From NCBI RefSeq assembly GCF_025755255.1, contig NZ_JALIEB010000001.1, positions 372,001-436,000 on the forward strand: DNA of 64,000 nt, in the 5' to 3' direction. Under the pieces are notes generated by a model. The model saw only the letters and a list, made by a program, of their open reading frames with translations, did no database searches and was not told the origin of the DNA. The stretch comes from Roseobacter sinensis (GTDB taxonomy: Bacteria > Pseudomonadota > Alphaproteobacteria > Rhodobacterales > Rhodobacteraceae). Below are positions 1 through 7,811 of the stretch, piece after piece; position 1 is the stretch's first letter, and every line of letters starts with the position of its first letter. Made by a program: the position numbers and the translations under genes.

Positions 1-471
1 GATCAGGGCGAGTTCTTCATCCACCGCAACATCGCCAATCTGGTGCCACCGTTTCGGCCGGATGGCGACTATCACGGGACCTCAGCAGCGGTGGAATACG
101 CCGTCGATGTGTTGCATGTTGCGCATCTGATTGTGCTGGGCCATTCCAACTGCGGCGGTGTGAAGGGGTGCATCGAGATGTGCCGCGGGAACGCGCCTGA
201 TCTGGAGGAAGAGACCAGCTTCGTCGGGCGCTGGATGGATATTCTGCGTCCGAAGTACGCGCTGGTGGCTGACGAAAAAGATGCTGCGCTGCAGGCTCAA
301 CAGCTTGAAAAACAAGCGGTTCTCGTCAGCCTTGAGAACCTTCTGACCTTCCCGTTCGTCAGCGAGAAGGTCAAGGGTGGCGGGCTGACCCTGCATGGCC
401 TATGGACGGATATTGGCGACGGGGGGCTCGAGTTCTTCAACCCCCACACGAAGGCGTTTCAGATCGTCTAG
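1..471 (+). CDS. beta-class carbonic anhydrase, 3' part (5' end outside window)
   Basis: Beta carbonic anhydrases interconvert CO2 and bicarbonate in the cytoplasm. The frame is open from the first base, so the N-terminus, including the CxDxR segment with the first zinc cysteine, lies outside the window; 156 codons remain. Visible blocks are FFIHRNIANLVPP, TSAAVEYAV and GHSNCGGV, which carries the remaining zinc His and Cys ligands. The stop lies 34 nt before the SbtA-type transporter gene and the strand is the same, so the enzyme probably works with that bicarbonate transporter. Family assignment is firm; the exact start cannot be seen. Confidence 0.93.
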   Translation, partial: DQGEFFIHRNIANLVPPFRPDGDYHGTSAAVEYAVDVLHVAHLIVLGHSNCGGVKGCIEMCRGNAPDLEEETSFVGRWMDILRPKYALVADEKDAALQAQQLEKQAVLVSLENLLTFPFVSEKVKGGGLTLHGLWTDIGDGGLEFFNPHTKAFQIV

Positions 472-505
472 CAACACGCGCCCGCGGCGGGTCCAGGAGT
501 AGCCC

Positions 506-1483
506 ATGGAACAGATCCTCTCATTGGCGGCGACGAACCTGTTGTCGCCCATCATCCTGTCCTTCGCCCTGGGGGTGACGGCCGCGCTCGCGCGCTCGGA
601 TCTGAGTGTGCCGGAAGCGGCTGCCAAGGCCTTGTCCATCTATCTGCTCTTCGCGATCGGGTTCAAAGGTGGTGTGAGCGTCTCCTCTCACGGCATCGAT
701 GCGAAACTGGGGCTGACACTGGTGGCTGGCGTGGTGTTGTCCGCCGCACTTCCACTCATCGCTTTCGCACTTTTGCAGGTGATGACACGGCTCAGCCGGT
801 TGGATGCCGCCGCGGTTGCAGCCCACTATGGCTCGATCTCGATCGTCACCTTCGTGGCCGCGACCTCGGTGCTGGAAAGCAGCGGTATCACCTCGGAAGG
901 CTATATGGTGGCCGTCGCCGCGGCGATGGAGGCGCCTGCCATCCTCTCTGCACTCTGGCTCATCTCGCGCAACGGGACCGGCCAGCGGATGGACAGCGAC
1001 CTCTGGCGTGAAATCCTGCTCAATGGCTCGATTGTGCTGCTTGTCGGGTCGTTCTTCATCGGCTGGGCGACCGGAGAGGACGGGCTGACGGAGATCTCCA
1101 GCTTCATCGTGGCGCCGTTCAAGGGCGTGCTGTGTCTTTTCCTTCTGGACATGGGGCTTGTGGCCGGGCGCGGGTTGCGCACGCGCAGCGACGTGCTGCG
1201 CCCTGGCGTGCTTGCCTTCGGTCTTCTGATGCCGGTGATTGGCAGTCTTTGCGGGCTCGGTGCAGGCCTCTTGCTGGGGCTCTCCTCCGGTGGCGTGGCG
1301 CTGATGATGGTGCTCTCGGCCTCGGCGTCCTACATCGCGGTGCCGGCGGCCATGCGCGTGGCGCTGCCCGAGGCCAATCCGTCGATCTATCTCACGCTGT
1401 CGCTCGGCGTGACCTTTCCTTTCAACCTCACTCTGGGCATTCCGCTGTATGTTGCGGTTGCCACAACCATGACAGGAGGCTGA
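506..1483 (+). CDS. sbtA: SbtA-type sodium-dependent bicarbonate transporter
   Basis: This 325-residue polytopic inner-membrane protein has about ten hydrophobic segments and matches the SbtA/DUF897 family, known in cyanobacteria as a high-affinity Na+/bicarbonate symporter. Recognisable family blocks are FAIGFKGGVSV near residue 50, AAHYGSISIVTF near 110-121 and SASASYIAVPAAMR near 272-285. The preferred start has GGAG 6 nt upstream (ccaggagtagccc). It lies between a carbonic anhydrase and a PII-like gene, the same trio as in carbon-concentrating systems. Bicarbonate as substrate is inferred from family and neighbours. Confidence 0.9.
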   Translation: MEQILSLAATNLLSPIILSFALGVTAALARSDLSVPEAAAKALSIYLLFAIGFKGGVSVSSHGIDAKLGLTLVAGVVLSAALPLIAFALLQVMTRLSRLDAAAVAAHYGSISIVTFVAATSVLESSGITSEGYMVAVAAAMEAPAILSALWLISRNGTGQRMDSDLWREILLNGSIVLLVGSFFIGWATGEDGLTEISSFIVAPFKGVLCLFLLDMGLVAGRGLRTRSDVLRPGVLAFGLLMPVIGSLCGLGAGLLLGLSSGGVALMMVLSASASYIAVPAAMRVALPEANPSIYLTLSLGVTFPFNLTLGIPLYVAVATTMTGG

Positions 1484-1486
1484 CCC

Positions 1487-1798
1487 ATGCAGACGCATCA
1501 GGCCAAACGGGTCGAAATCACCATCGAAGCGATCATGCAGTCGCGCCTCACGGAGGCGCTGCTTTCGGCCGATGTGACCGGCTTTACCGTGCTGCCCGTC
1601 CTGGGCGGGTCCGGGCGATCCGGAGCATGGACGAGGGCGGGCGAGATCGGACGGGCGAGCGGCATGGTGCAGGTCATCTGCATCATTCGCCCCGAGCGTC
1701 TCGACAAGTTGCTCGACGCGGCCTTCGACGTGGTCGAGCGTCACATCGGCGTGGTCACAATAGTTGATTGCGAAGTGCTTCGGGCCGAGCGTTTTTAA
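1487..1798 (+). CDS. sbtB: SbtB-like PII-family regulatory protein
   Basis: A 103-residue protein with the ferredoxin-like PII pattern: beta strand KRVEITIEAIM, a T-loop region with PVLGGSGRSG, and the late strands MVQVICIIRPE and HIGVVTIVDCEVLRAERF. SbtB proteins are trimeric PII homologues that bind adenine nucleotides and gate SbtA. The gene starts 3 nt after the sbtA stop, with GGAGG in the sbtA tail as its ribosome site, so the two are surely co-transcribed. It lacks the C-terminal CGPxGC redox loop of some cyanobacterial SbtB proteins. The ligand is not predictable from sequence alone. Confidence 0.88.
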   Translation: MQTHQAKRVEITIEAIMQSRLTEALLSADVTGFTVLPVLGGSGRSGAWTRAGEIGRASGMVQVICIIRPERLDKLLDAAFDVVERHIGVVTIVDCEVLRAERF

Positions 1799-1834
1799 CA
1801 CTTTGTAAACCAGAATTAAGGAAATGTCGGTCGC

Positions 1835-2245
1835 ATGACCAGCCGTACCGTTTCGATTCAATTGCCCGCCGATCTGGCCCTCGCCGTGCATGACCTCGCG
1901 ACCGAACGCGAGGGGACCGTTGCAAAGCTCGTGGAAGAGGTTCTGGTTGCGCATCTTGCCGCGCACAGGCGTCAGAAGAAGAAGTCCGAGATCGTCGATC
2001 CGAGGCTGGCCTTCGCCCTGCAAAGACTGCTGTTCCGGGATATGGCCGAGGCCAAGAGCTGGGAAGATCTGGATGCGCGGCTCAGCCGTCACGGCTATTT
2101 TCTGAAGATTGCCTGGGGCGGGCTGTCGCTGCACACCGAGACGAGTGGACAGAAGCTCTGCAACACCTCCGATTTGGGCTTTTCCTACGTCACTTTCCTG
2201 CGTCGCTTCGGACCTGGAAAACCGAAGGACCCACGCGAGACCTGA
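1835..2245 (+). CDS. hypothetical protein with ribbon-helix-helix-like N-terminus
   Basis: A 136-residue protein of unknown role. Residues 1-45 (RTVSIQLPADLALAVHDLA and following helices) look like a ribbon-helix-helix DNA-binding fold. The basic linker RRQKKK is followed by an alpha/beta segment containing RHGYFLKIAWGGLSLH and SDLGFSYVTFLRRFG, a C-terminal block I associate with uncharacterised Rhodobacterales proteins. It starts 36 nt after the SbtB-like gene with a GGAAATG element upstream, so it may be the last gene of that operon or its regulator. Function is not assigned. Confidence 0.7.
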   Translation: MTSRTVSIQLPADLALAVHDLATEREGTVAKLVEEVLVAHLAAHRRQKKKSEIVDPRLAFALQRLLFRDMAEAKSWEDLDARLSRHGYFLKIAWGGLSLHTETSGQKLCNTSDLGFSYVTFLRRFGPGKPKDPRET

Positions 2246-2528
2246 GCCCTATCCGCCCTCCTGCGGCCTGCCACGTGATAGGCACGCGCCGATCATAGTG
2301 TCGCAGGTATGCAACATCGTGACATCATCGCTACATACCTTCCCCCGGCGGCTTGTATCTGGCCGGGAAGAGCCTATGTGCGCCATACGAGGCGATGAGC
2401 ACCGAGACCGGAAGCGCCGCCCGCGAAGACAAGACGCTCTACCCCTACCAAAAAACAGAATACCCAGTTTTCAGCCAGATCCTGCCTTCGTGGGAAGGAC
2501 AGCGATCTCCTGTCCAAAGGACACAACC

Positions 2529-3167
2529 ATGATCAAGACCACCACCCTTTCCGCCCTCATGATCTCCTCAGCCGCTCTGGCCTATGCTGGAAACCTCGAG
2601 CCGGCACCCGCCGAGCCCGTCGTCTTCGAACCGGCAGCCGTCGCCGCGCCGTTCTGGGCTGGCGGTTACGCCGGCGTTCAGCTTGGCTACGTCTACAGCG
2701 AATTCGACCTCGGCAGCGCGACGAGCCCCGACGATTTCGACGATGACAGCGTCATCGGCGGGTTCAACTTCGGCTATCTTTGGGAGCTCAACAACGGCTG
2801 GCACATCGGCCCGGAGTTCCAGTATGACTTCGCAGACGTCTCCGTTGCCGATGCAGGCACCGGCGACACCGCATCCTTCGACGAGATCGCCCGTCTGAAG
2901 CTGATCGTCGGTCGCGAAGTTGGCCAAGGCCTCGTCTACGGCAGCGCTGGCATTGCCTATGCCTCCTTCGACGATGTGGGTACGATTTTTGACGGGTTCG
3001 ACGGCAGCGACACGAACTACGTTCTCGGCTTCGGCTACGATCACCGCCTCGGCGAGAATTGGACGCTCGGTGGCGAGTATATGTACCACGCGTTCAACGG
3101 TGTGGGCGCGTCGGGTGGTGACGTCGATGTGAACACGCTTCACGTGAAGGCGACATACCGCTTCTGA
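2529..3167 (+). CDS. outer-membrane beta-barrel protein (Omp25/opacity type)
   Basis: A 212-residue secreted protein. The signal peptide is MIKTTTLSALMISSAALAYA, followed by a proline-rich linker (EPAPAEPVVFEPAAVAAPFW). After it comes a small eight-stranded-barrel pattern with alternating aromatics (GGYAGVQLGYVYSEF, FNFGYLWELNNGWHIGPE, VLGFGYDHRLGENWTLGGEYMYH) and a terminal aromatic strand VKATYRF. Such proteins sit in the outer membrane as abundant small porin-like or surface proteins. The ATG at 2529 is chosen because the signal peptide begins exactly there, although the frame stays open far upstream. A strong terminator follows. Confidence 0.85.
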   Translation: MIKTTTLSALMISSAALAYAGNLEPAPAEPVVFEPAAVAAPFWAGGYAGVQLGYVYSEFDLGSATSPDDFDDDSVIGGFNFGYLWELNNGWHIGPEFQYDFADVSVADAGTGDTASFDEIARLKLIVGREVGQGLVYGSAGIAYASFDDVGTIFDGFDGSDTNYVLGFGYDHRLGENWTLGGEYMYHAFNGVGASGGDVDVNTLHVKATYRF

Positions 3168-3215
3168 TGCCAGGCCGGTCCTCCCGGACCGCCTCCCAGC
3201 AGGCTGAATACAAGG

Positions 3216-3249
3216 AGCCCGGCGACGCTTTTGCGTGGCCGGGCTCCTT
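3216..3249 (+). terminator. intrinsic-terminator-like hairpin after the Omp gene
   Basis: A near-perfect stem pairs GGAGCCCGGC plus ACGC with GCGT plus GCCGGGCTCC around a TTTT loop, 48 nt after the Omp stop. Only a short T-rich tail (ttcgagttt) follows. The stem is very stable and likely ends the Omp mRNA; it may also block reading from the convergent side. Confidence 0.65.
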
Positions 3250-3295
3250 CGAGTTTGGCGGCGGGCCGCAATTGGCGCCTTGCAAAGCCGAAGGC

Positions 3296-3540
3296 CTAGG
3301 TTCGGATTGTACCAGCCGGGCCGCCCGACATCCCCTCGAAGGTCCAGGACTGGTGCACGGACACGGCACCGGCCAACCCAGGGTCCCAGACGCGTTCGGT
3401 CTTGACCCGCCAGCGGTATTCTAAGGAGACGCCGCGGAAGACCGGCGCCGGCAGCGTGAACGTGATCAGGGCGTAGAGCGCGGGCATCGCGATCGCATAA
3501 GCCAACAGAAAGCGGCAAAGTGCCCACCGCCCGAGAGGAA
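3296..3540 (-). pseudogene. remnant of cytochrome bd-type oxidase subunit II (cydB)
   Basis: Reading the minus strand gives GGGHFAAF, then after a frame slip LAYAIAMPALYALITF and FRGVSLEYRWR. These match the block of CydB/CioB subunits that normally reads like GGGxLFAAFPxAYAxxxPALY...FRGVxFEFR. Only about 70 of the usual 330 or more residues are left and the frame is broken. The cydA-like remnant is joined directly upstream, so a large internal deletion has fused the two genes. It cannot encode a working subunit. The match is from memory of the family. Confidence 0.62.
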
Positions 3541-3865
3541 GAAGGCCGCCAGCACTTCATTGGTCATCCGCGGTCTGATGATCGGGCCCACATTGTCGGA
3601 AAGAACGGATCAGTTCGTCCCAAACTGAGAGGACATCACGATGCCCGAGGCGACGCTCATGCCGAAGGCGACCGCGAAGATTTCCTTCCATTGGGTGAAG
3701 AGTGTCAGAAAAGTCTCATCGCCTGTCCGCAGTCAAAGTGCGTTGAGAATGGCGAGCTAGCTTGCCAAAACGATCGAGACTACCGGAAAAACGATGTGCA
3801 ACGAAACCGTGAACGCAAACTGCACACGCGCGCGCGTTCCACCGCTGAACCCTTTCAGTGCGACG
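3541..3865 (-). pseudogene. remnant of cytochrome bd-type oxidase subunit I (cydA), N-terminal part
   Basis: The minus strand reads RVQFAFTVSLHIVFPVVSIVLAS, stop, LAILNAL, stop, LRTGDETF, then FAVAFGMSVASGIVMSSQF, GTN, stop, and MTNEVLAAFF. These follow the start of CydA in order: the first transmembrane helix, the NALWLRTG block, the haem-ligand helix ending in QFGTNW, and the GYEVLTAFF block. Three in-frame stops (one TAG, two TGA) interrupt about 110 codons, and the remaining 350 or more residues of the subunit are missing. Both TGA codons replace tryptophans conserved in the family. It is an unambiguous dead fragment, 11 nt downstream of the peroxiredoxin gene. Confidence 0.72.
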
Positions 3866-3876
3866 CTGCCTTTTGT

Positions 3877-4509
3877 TTATCCGGAAATGTCGACCGTGCG
3901 CGGATACGGGGGAATCGTTTCGAAGCCCTGCGGGAACCTGATCTGCGCATCCGCGTCGGAAACCCTTGGCGGGATGATGGCGTGATCACCCGGCCGCCAA
4001 TTGGCGGGCAGGGCCACACCCGCCCGGCCTGCGGTCGTCAGCGCGTCGATCACGCGCAGGATTTCGTCGAAATTGCGCCCGACACTCATGGGGTAGGTCA
4101 TCGTGAGCCGCAGTGCCTTGGCATTGTCGACAACAAGGACCGACCGCACCGCAGCTGTCTCGGACTGCGCGGGATGGATCATCTCGTAGAGCGTCGCGAT
4201 CCGCAGATGCGGGTCTGCGACAATTGTAAAGCGCAATGTGGTGTTTTGCGTGTCGTTGACGTCGTCGATCCATTTCAGGTGCTCATCGACCGTGTCGGTG
4301 CTCAGCTCGATGGGTTTCACCCCACGCTCGGTGAAGGCCGCGCTCAGGTGCGACGTCCGGCCCATCTCGGTTGTACAAACCGGTGTGAAATCGGCGGGAT
4401 GGCTGAAGAAAAACGCTCAGTCGTCGCCAATCCAGTCTTGGAGGGAGATCGGCCCGAGCGTGGTATCGGCGGTGAATTCGGGAACGGTGTCGCCCAGAAG
4501 AAGTGGCAT
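3877..4509 (-). pseudogene. 1-Cys peroxiredoxin (Prx6 type) interrupted by one in-frame TGA
   Basis: The coding frame of 210 codons is whole except for a TGA at 4419-4417. Before it comes MPLLLGDTVPEFTADTTLG and SLQDWIGDD; after it AFFFSHPADFTPVCTTEMG, which holds the peroxidatic Cys. The C-terminal half continues normally through PANWRPGD. Family members have Trp where the TGA falls (GDDWA), so one TGG-to-TGA change explains the break. Peroxiredoxins of this type reduce peroxides in the cytoplasm. Readthrough would give a complete protein; reinitiation at ATG 4365 would lack the catalytic Cys. I treat it as a recent pseudogene. Confidence 0.85.
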
Positions 4510-4678
4510 GATGTCAGTCCTTTGCGATGGTTTCGCAAGCAGTAGCGCGGCTTGCCGGAGGTCATCGGTGATAGGATCACCCTGCCTGCTCGAATTTCGA
4601 ATTCTGGCCCTGAAACTTGTCTTGCAGGGGCGCAACGCCGGTGAGACCAGCGGCTGCGCGCTCTGCCAACCCGCTCAG

Positions 4679-5551
4679 CTAGGCAGAGGATTGGGCAACC
4701 GGTCGGGCTGGGTCTTGCTTCCAGACGGCAAATGATCCGTCGAAAAGCGTTCCCGGCGCACCGATCTGCGCCAATGCGAGGAGGATGACCGTCGCCGCAT
4801 AGCCGGAACCGCAGGTCGCGATTACCGGTTTCGAGCGCCAATCGGGCGCCAGCCTGTCGAGCGTGTCGTGCACTGCGGCCGGGTCAAGGAACAGCCCCGT
4901 CTCAGGGTCGAGAACCGCGCTATAGGGCACGTTGATCGAGCCCGGAATGTGGCCCGACCGCAGATCGTCTGCGGTGCCGTTGTAACTGACAGGGCCACGG
5001 GCATCGATCACGCAGGCGCTGGCCTGCAAGGTCATGAACCCGCCCAGGTCGACTTTCAGCCCATCGGCCAACCGCGGCTCGAAGGTGCCTTCACCCGGCT
5101 GCGCGGTGGTGCGTGACATGGGCAGGTTTCGCGCCTTCCAATGAGGCCACCCGCCATTCAGAACGCGCACGTTGGCAAAGCCCCAGTGCCGCATGGCCAG
5201 CCACATGCGACCGGCCAGCATATGGGACGAGGCATCATAGAGCACCACCAGATCATCGGCGTCGATACCGAGAGCCGCAAAGGATCCGTGCGCCGAAGCC
5301 TCATCCGCAATCGGCGCGAGGCCGATCGCAACGTCCTGCGCGTTGAAGTGCTTCGTCCAATCGAGGAAGACCGCGCCATCAATGTGGCCCTCTGCGTAGT
5401 CCCCCGGCAGGGCACGCGCCGGTGTCGACCACGTTCCGCGTACGTCGAAGACCTTGACGGTCGGGTCGTTCAGACAGCTGACCAGCTCGTCGGCCGAAAT
5501 CAGGGGGGACGCGCCGTCTATCACGCTTCGCCAGTGTCCTGCAGCAGTCAT
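4679..5551 (-). CDS. sulfurtransferase with two rhodanese domains
   Basis: A 290-residue protein of the thiosulfate / 3-mercaptopyruvate sulfurtransferase family, which passes sulfane sulfur from a donor to cyanide or thiols through a Cys persulfide. Rhodanese domain 1 spans about residues 10-135 (VKVFDVRGTW, PGDYAEGHIDGAVFLDW) and domain 2 about 155-285 (VIDARGPVSYNG, GHIPGSINVPY). The catalytic loop is CGSGYAA. The ATG at 5551 is favoured over the one at 5569 because GGAGG lies 7-8 nt upstream of it. It is the only clearly intact gene in a decaying sulfur-related cluster. Confidence 0.9.
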   Translation of the reverse strand: MTAAGHWRSVIDGASPLISADELVSCLNDPTVKVFDVRGTWSTPARALPGDYAEGHIDGAVFLDWTKHFNAQDVAIGLAPIADEASAHGSFAALGIDADDLVVLYDASSHMLAGRMWLAMRHWGFANVRVLNGGWPHWKARNLPMSRTTAQPGEGTFEPRLADGLKVDLGGFMTLQASACVIDARGPVSYNGTADDLRSGHIPGSINVPYSAVLDPETGLFLDPAAVHDTLDRLAPDWRSKPVIATCGSGYAATVILLALAQIGAPGTLFDGSFAVWKQDPARPVAQSSA

Positions 5552-5707
5552 ATTGTTAGCCTCCTCCATACCAAGCGTGGCGCGCCTGAGGAGGGCGCCA
5601 CTCGAACGAGCAATTTTTCAGACGTTGAGAACATGATGCGTATCTTCTCTCTGCTTGAGGGTTTCGTGCACCTACGCCTCTGCCTCGCAACTCTGACCTT
5701 TGAATGA

Positions 5708-6133
5708 TCATAGAGAAGTCGTGGAGAAAGCGGTACATGCGACGATTGGGCGTCGCCCTGCGATCGAGCCAAGCGCCAGCACCCCCTTGAGGCGGGCGTC
5801 GGGCGCCATCAGTTTGGCGGCCATCTGGTCGGGTTTGGCAACACCGATCCCATCCAGCAGGATCGACGCATCCTCGCCGCGACCAGGCAAGTAGATCGCA
5901 CAGACTTCAACGGTCGCGCCGGTCTTTTCGCGGATCATCTGCATCAGACCCCGGGGGCTCATCTCGCGCGGCGGCTGTCCGGCTATCGCGCTGGCCGGCG
6001 CGTTATGCAGCGCGATGTCACCGGCTGGCCCGCAGAGCAGGATATGCGCGTCAGCCCCCTGCTGCGCGGTCTGCATGGTCAGCACCATCGACATCAGCTG
6101 CATCTGGGGATCGGGCGATGTGACGACGGTCAC
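5708..6133 (-). CDS. DsrE-family protein, probably crippled (lost start and signal peptide)
   Basis: The frame TVVTSPDPQMQLMSMVL, GADAHILLCGPAGDIAL, MSPRGLMQMI and GATVEVCAIYLPG fits the DsrE/DsrF fold (sulfur-relay proteins of the TusD group). The only in-frame start is a GTG at 6133, already inside the first beta strand. Upstream the same frame continues back to 6205 as an evident signal peptide (FLAAAVSLATTTAALA), but no ATG, GTG or TTG begins it before the TAA. The C-terminus also runs about 20 residues past where I expect the family to end. It is probably a gene that has lost its start codon. Confidence 0.6.
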   Translation of the reverse strand: MTVVTSPDPQMQLMSMVLTMQTAQQGADAHILLCGPAGDIALHNAPASAIAGQPPREMSPRGLMQMIREKTGATVEVCAIYLPGRGEDASILLDGIGVAKPDQMAAKLMAPDARLKGVLALGSIAGRRPIVACTAFSTTSL

Positions 6134-6249
6134 AACCCTGGACGGCCCGCCCGCGAGCGCAGCGGTGGTTGTGGCAAGGCTGACGGCCGCGGCGAGGAAA
6201 ACGTGTTATGTGATCTCTCCGGTGAGTTTGGGGTTGGCAGGACAGGGCG

Positions 6250-6682
6250 GAGACACCGCCCCAGGTGGTTTGGTGGTCGGATGCGACCAACCGCGTCGCT
6301 GCCGGCTCAGGCATCGGGCCGGTCGGTCGTGCGTCTGGACCCACGAGAGAGTCCAGCGTGTAGACGGGGATCGCCAGACCGACTGCGCCGACGAGCGCAA
6401 TGCCGGTCAGCAGCGGAACATCGATGGGTCCGGCAAGATCGGACGGAGCGGACCCGTCATTGCCAGCATGAACCAGACCGCGAGGATCGCCCCGGCCGGC
6501 ATGGAAAATTGTACGTAGTGGAACTTCTTCCAGCTCACCGACCGGTCGCGGATCAGGACAAAGAGATAACCCAGAGTCACGACAATGGCAGCGGCGATCA
6601 TCAGCCACAGCACCCCTTGACCAAAGATCTCCTGCGCCACGGCGAAGAGATCAGCCAGCGCCCGCCCGACCCGTGTGGTCAT
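6250..6682 (-). pseudogene. DUF5368-like membrane protein, frameshifted
   Basis: From the ATG at 6682 the frame encodes FAVAQEIFGQGVLWLMIAAA, IVVTLGYLFVLIRDR, SVSWKKFHYVQFSMPAGAI and LAVWFMLAMTGPL, then a stop at 6407. The expected continuation GPIDVPLLTGIALVGAVGLA and IPVYTLDSLVG appears in another frame from about 6430. One indel near 6416-6430 therefore breaks a small three-helix membrane protein. The pattern resembles DUF5368 proteins of Rhodobacteraceae; I am moderately sure of that name. The 3' limit is approximate because the second frame has no early stop. It lies 22 nt after the SQR-like pseudogene. Confidence 0.65.
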
Positions 6683-6703
6683 CGGGCAGGAGGTATAGCC
6701 ATC

Positions 6704-7811
6704 CTAGCGCTTGGTGCCGTCCTGCCCGGAGATGGCGGCGACCAGGTGATCTTCGACGAGGGGGACCTGCCATTTCACCGAGCCCGCGGTTTTCCCCTTC
6801 GGCACGCCGGCCACGTCGCCCAGAGCGAAGATGTCGGCGTAGCGCCTGTGGCGAAGCGTCTGCATGTCGACCTCGACCCGGCCCTGATCGGTCCATTTGT
6901 CCGCCCAGGACAAACCGGATTGGCGGACGAACGCGGGCGCGCGTTGTGGCGGGATGACGTGCAGATAGTCGTAGCCGAGCGTCTCGGAGCCACCTTCGGA
7001 GACGAAGGTTGCCGTCTTCCGATCCGCGTCGATTGCTGTCAGGGTGCGGTTCATCAGCGTCTCGACACCGCGCTCTTGCAACGGCATCCGACCTTTTCTG
7101 CGACAATCGGCACTGAAAAGAGCGACGACTGCGGCGCGGCGTAGATCATGTTGACGCGATTCGCGTTGCCAGCCTTGCGCGCGATGTCATCGATCAAGAA
7201 TGTATGCTTCAAGGGTGCGCGGCACATTTCATTTCGGTGGCCGGGCGCGTGAACAGGCCGGTGCCGCCTTCCTGCGTGAAGCGTTCGGCGGCCTTCCGGG
7301 TGCGTGTGGCATAGTCCGGCCCCGCGTATGGGGCGCCGATCCCGTTTTGCCCGACCATATCGAGGCTGAACCTGTCGATGGCGTCGTGATCAAGAACGAG
7401 ACCGGGGGCGACGACCAGCCAGTCGTACTCCAGAGTTGTGCCGCTTTCCGTCGCCACTGCCTTCCTCTCGGCATCGATGGCCGCGACTCGCTCCGGCAAC
7501 CATTCGATACCGTTCGGCAGCCATCTGGCTGTCTGGGATTGGAGGTAGTGCGCGGGTTTCAGGCTCGTCGCAACAAGCGTCAGCCCGGGTTGGTCGAGGT
7601 GTTCGCACCGTGGATCGATCAGAGTGATCTGCACGCCGTCCAGTCGCTTGACCAACCGGTTCGCCAGGGCCGTCCCGGCGGCTCCCGCACCGATGATGAC
7701 AATGCGTGCCGGGGTGGTGAGCGGTGAGGGGTTTGTCTGTGTTTCCCTGGCGTGAAGCCCAAGCGCGCCACTTCCAGCCAGCGCAACCTTGAGGAACTGT
7801 CGTCTGTCCAT
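6704..7811 (-). pseudogene. sulfide:quinone-reductase-like FAD flavoprotein with two frameshifts
   Basis: The start encodes a Tat-like signal (MDRRQFLKVALAGSGALGL), then an FAD dinucleotide fold IVIIGAGAAGTALANRL and TRPATEMKCA, which carries the motif cysteine of SQR-type proteins. After an insertion near 7210-7220 the frame changes (PLKHTFLIDDIARKAGN, IYAAPQSSLFSVPIVAEKVG), and it changes again near 7090, continuing as MPLQERGVETLMNRTL and YADIFALGDVAGVPKGKTAG to a stop at 6704. Pasted together it is a full-length enzyme of about 365 residues of the SQR / flavocytochrome c flavoprotein group. Two independent indels make it non-functional. Confidence 0.82.

Noticed and set aside
521-2134. 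Long minus-strand open frame of 537 codons
   Set aside because: It is antisense to sbtA/sbtB and rich in His/Arg/Gln, the usual shadow of GC-rich codon bias. It has no motif or signal.
3541-4509. TGA recoded as tryptophan in this organism, because three TGA codons fall at conserved Trp positions
   Set aside because: Many intact genes here end in TGA at the family's normal length (for example lptE, ccrM's neighbours, the SDR and Lon-N genes), and Trp is otherwise TGG. Local mutation fits better.
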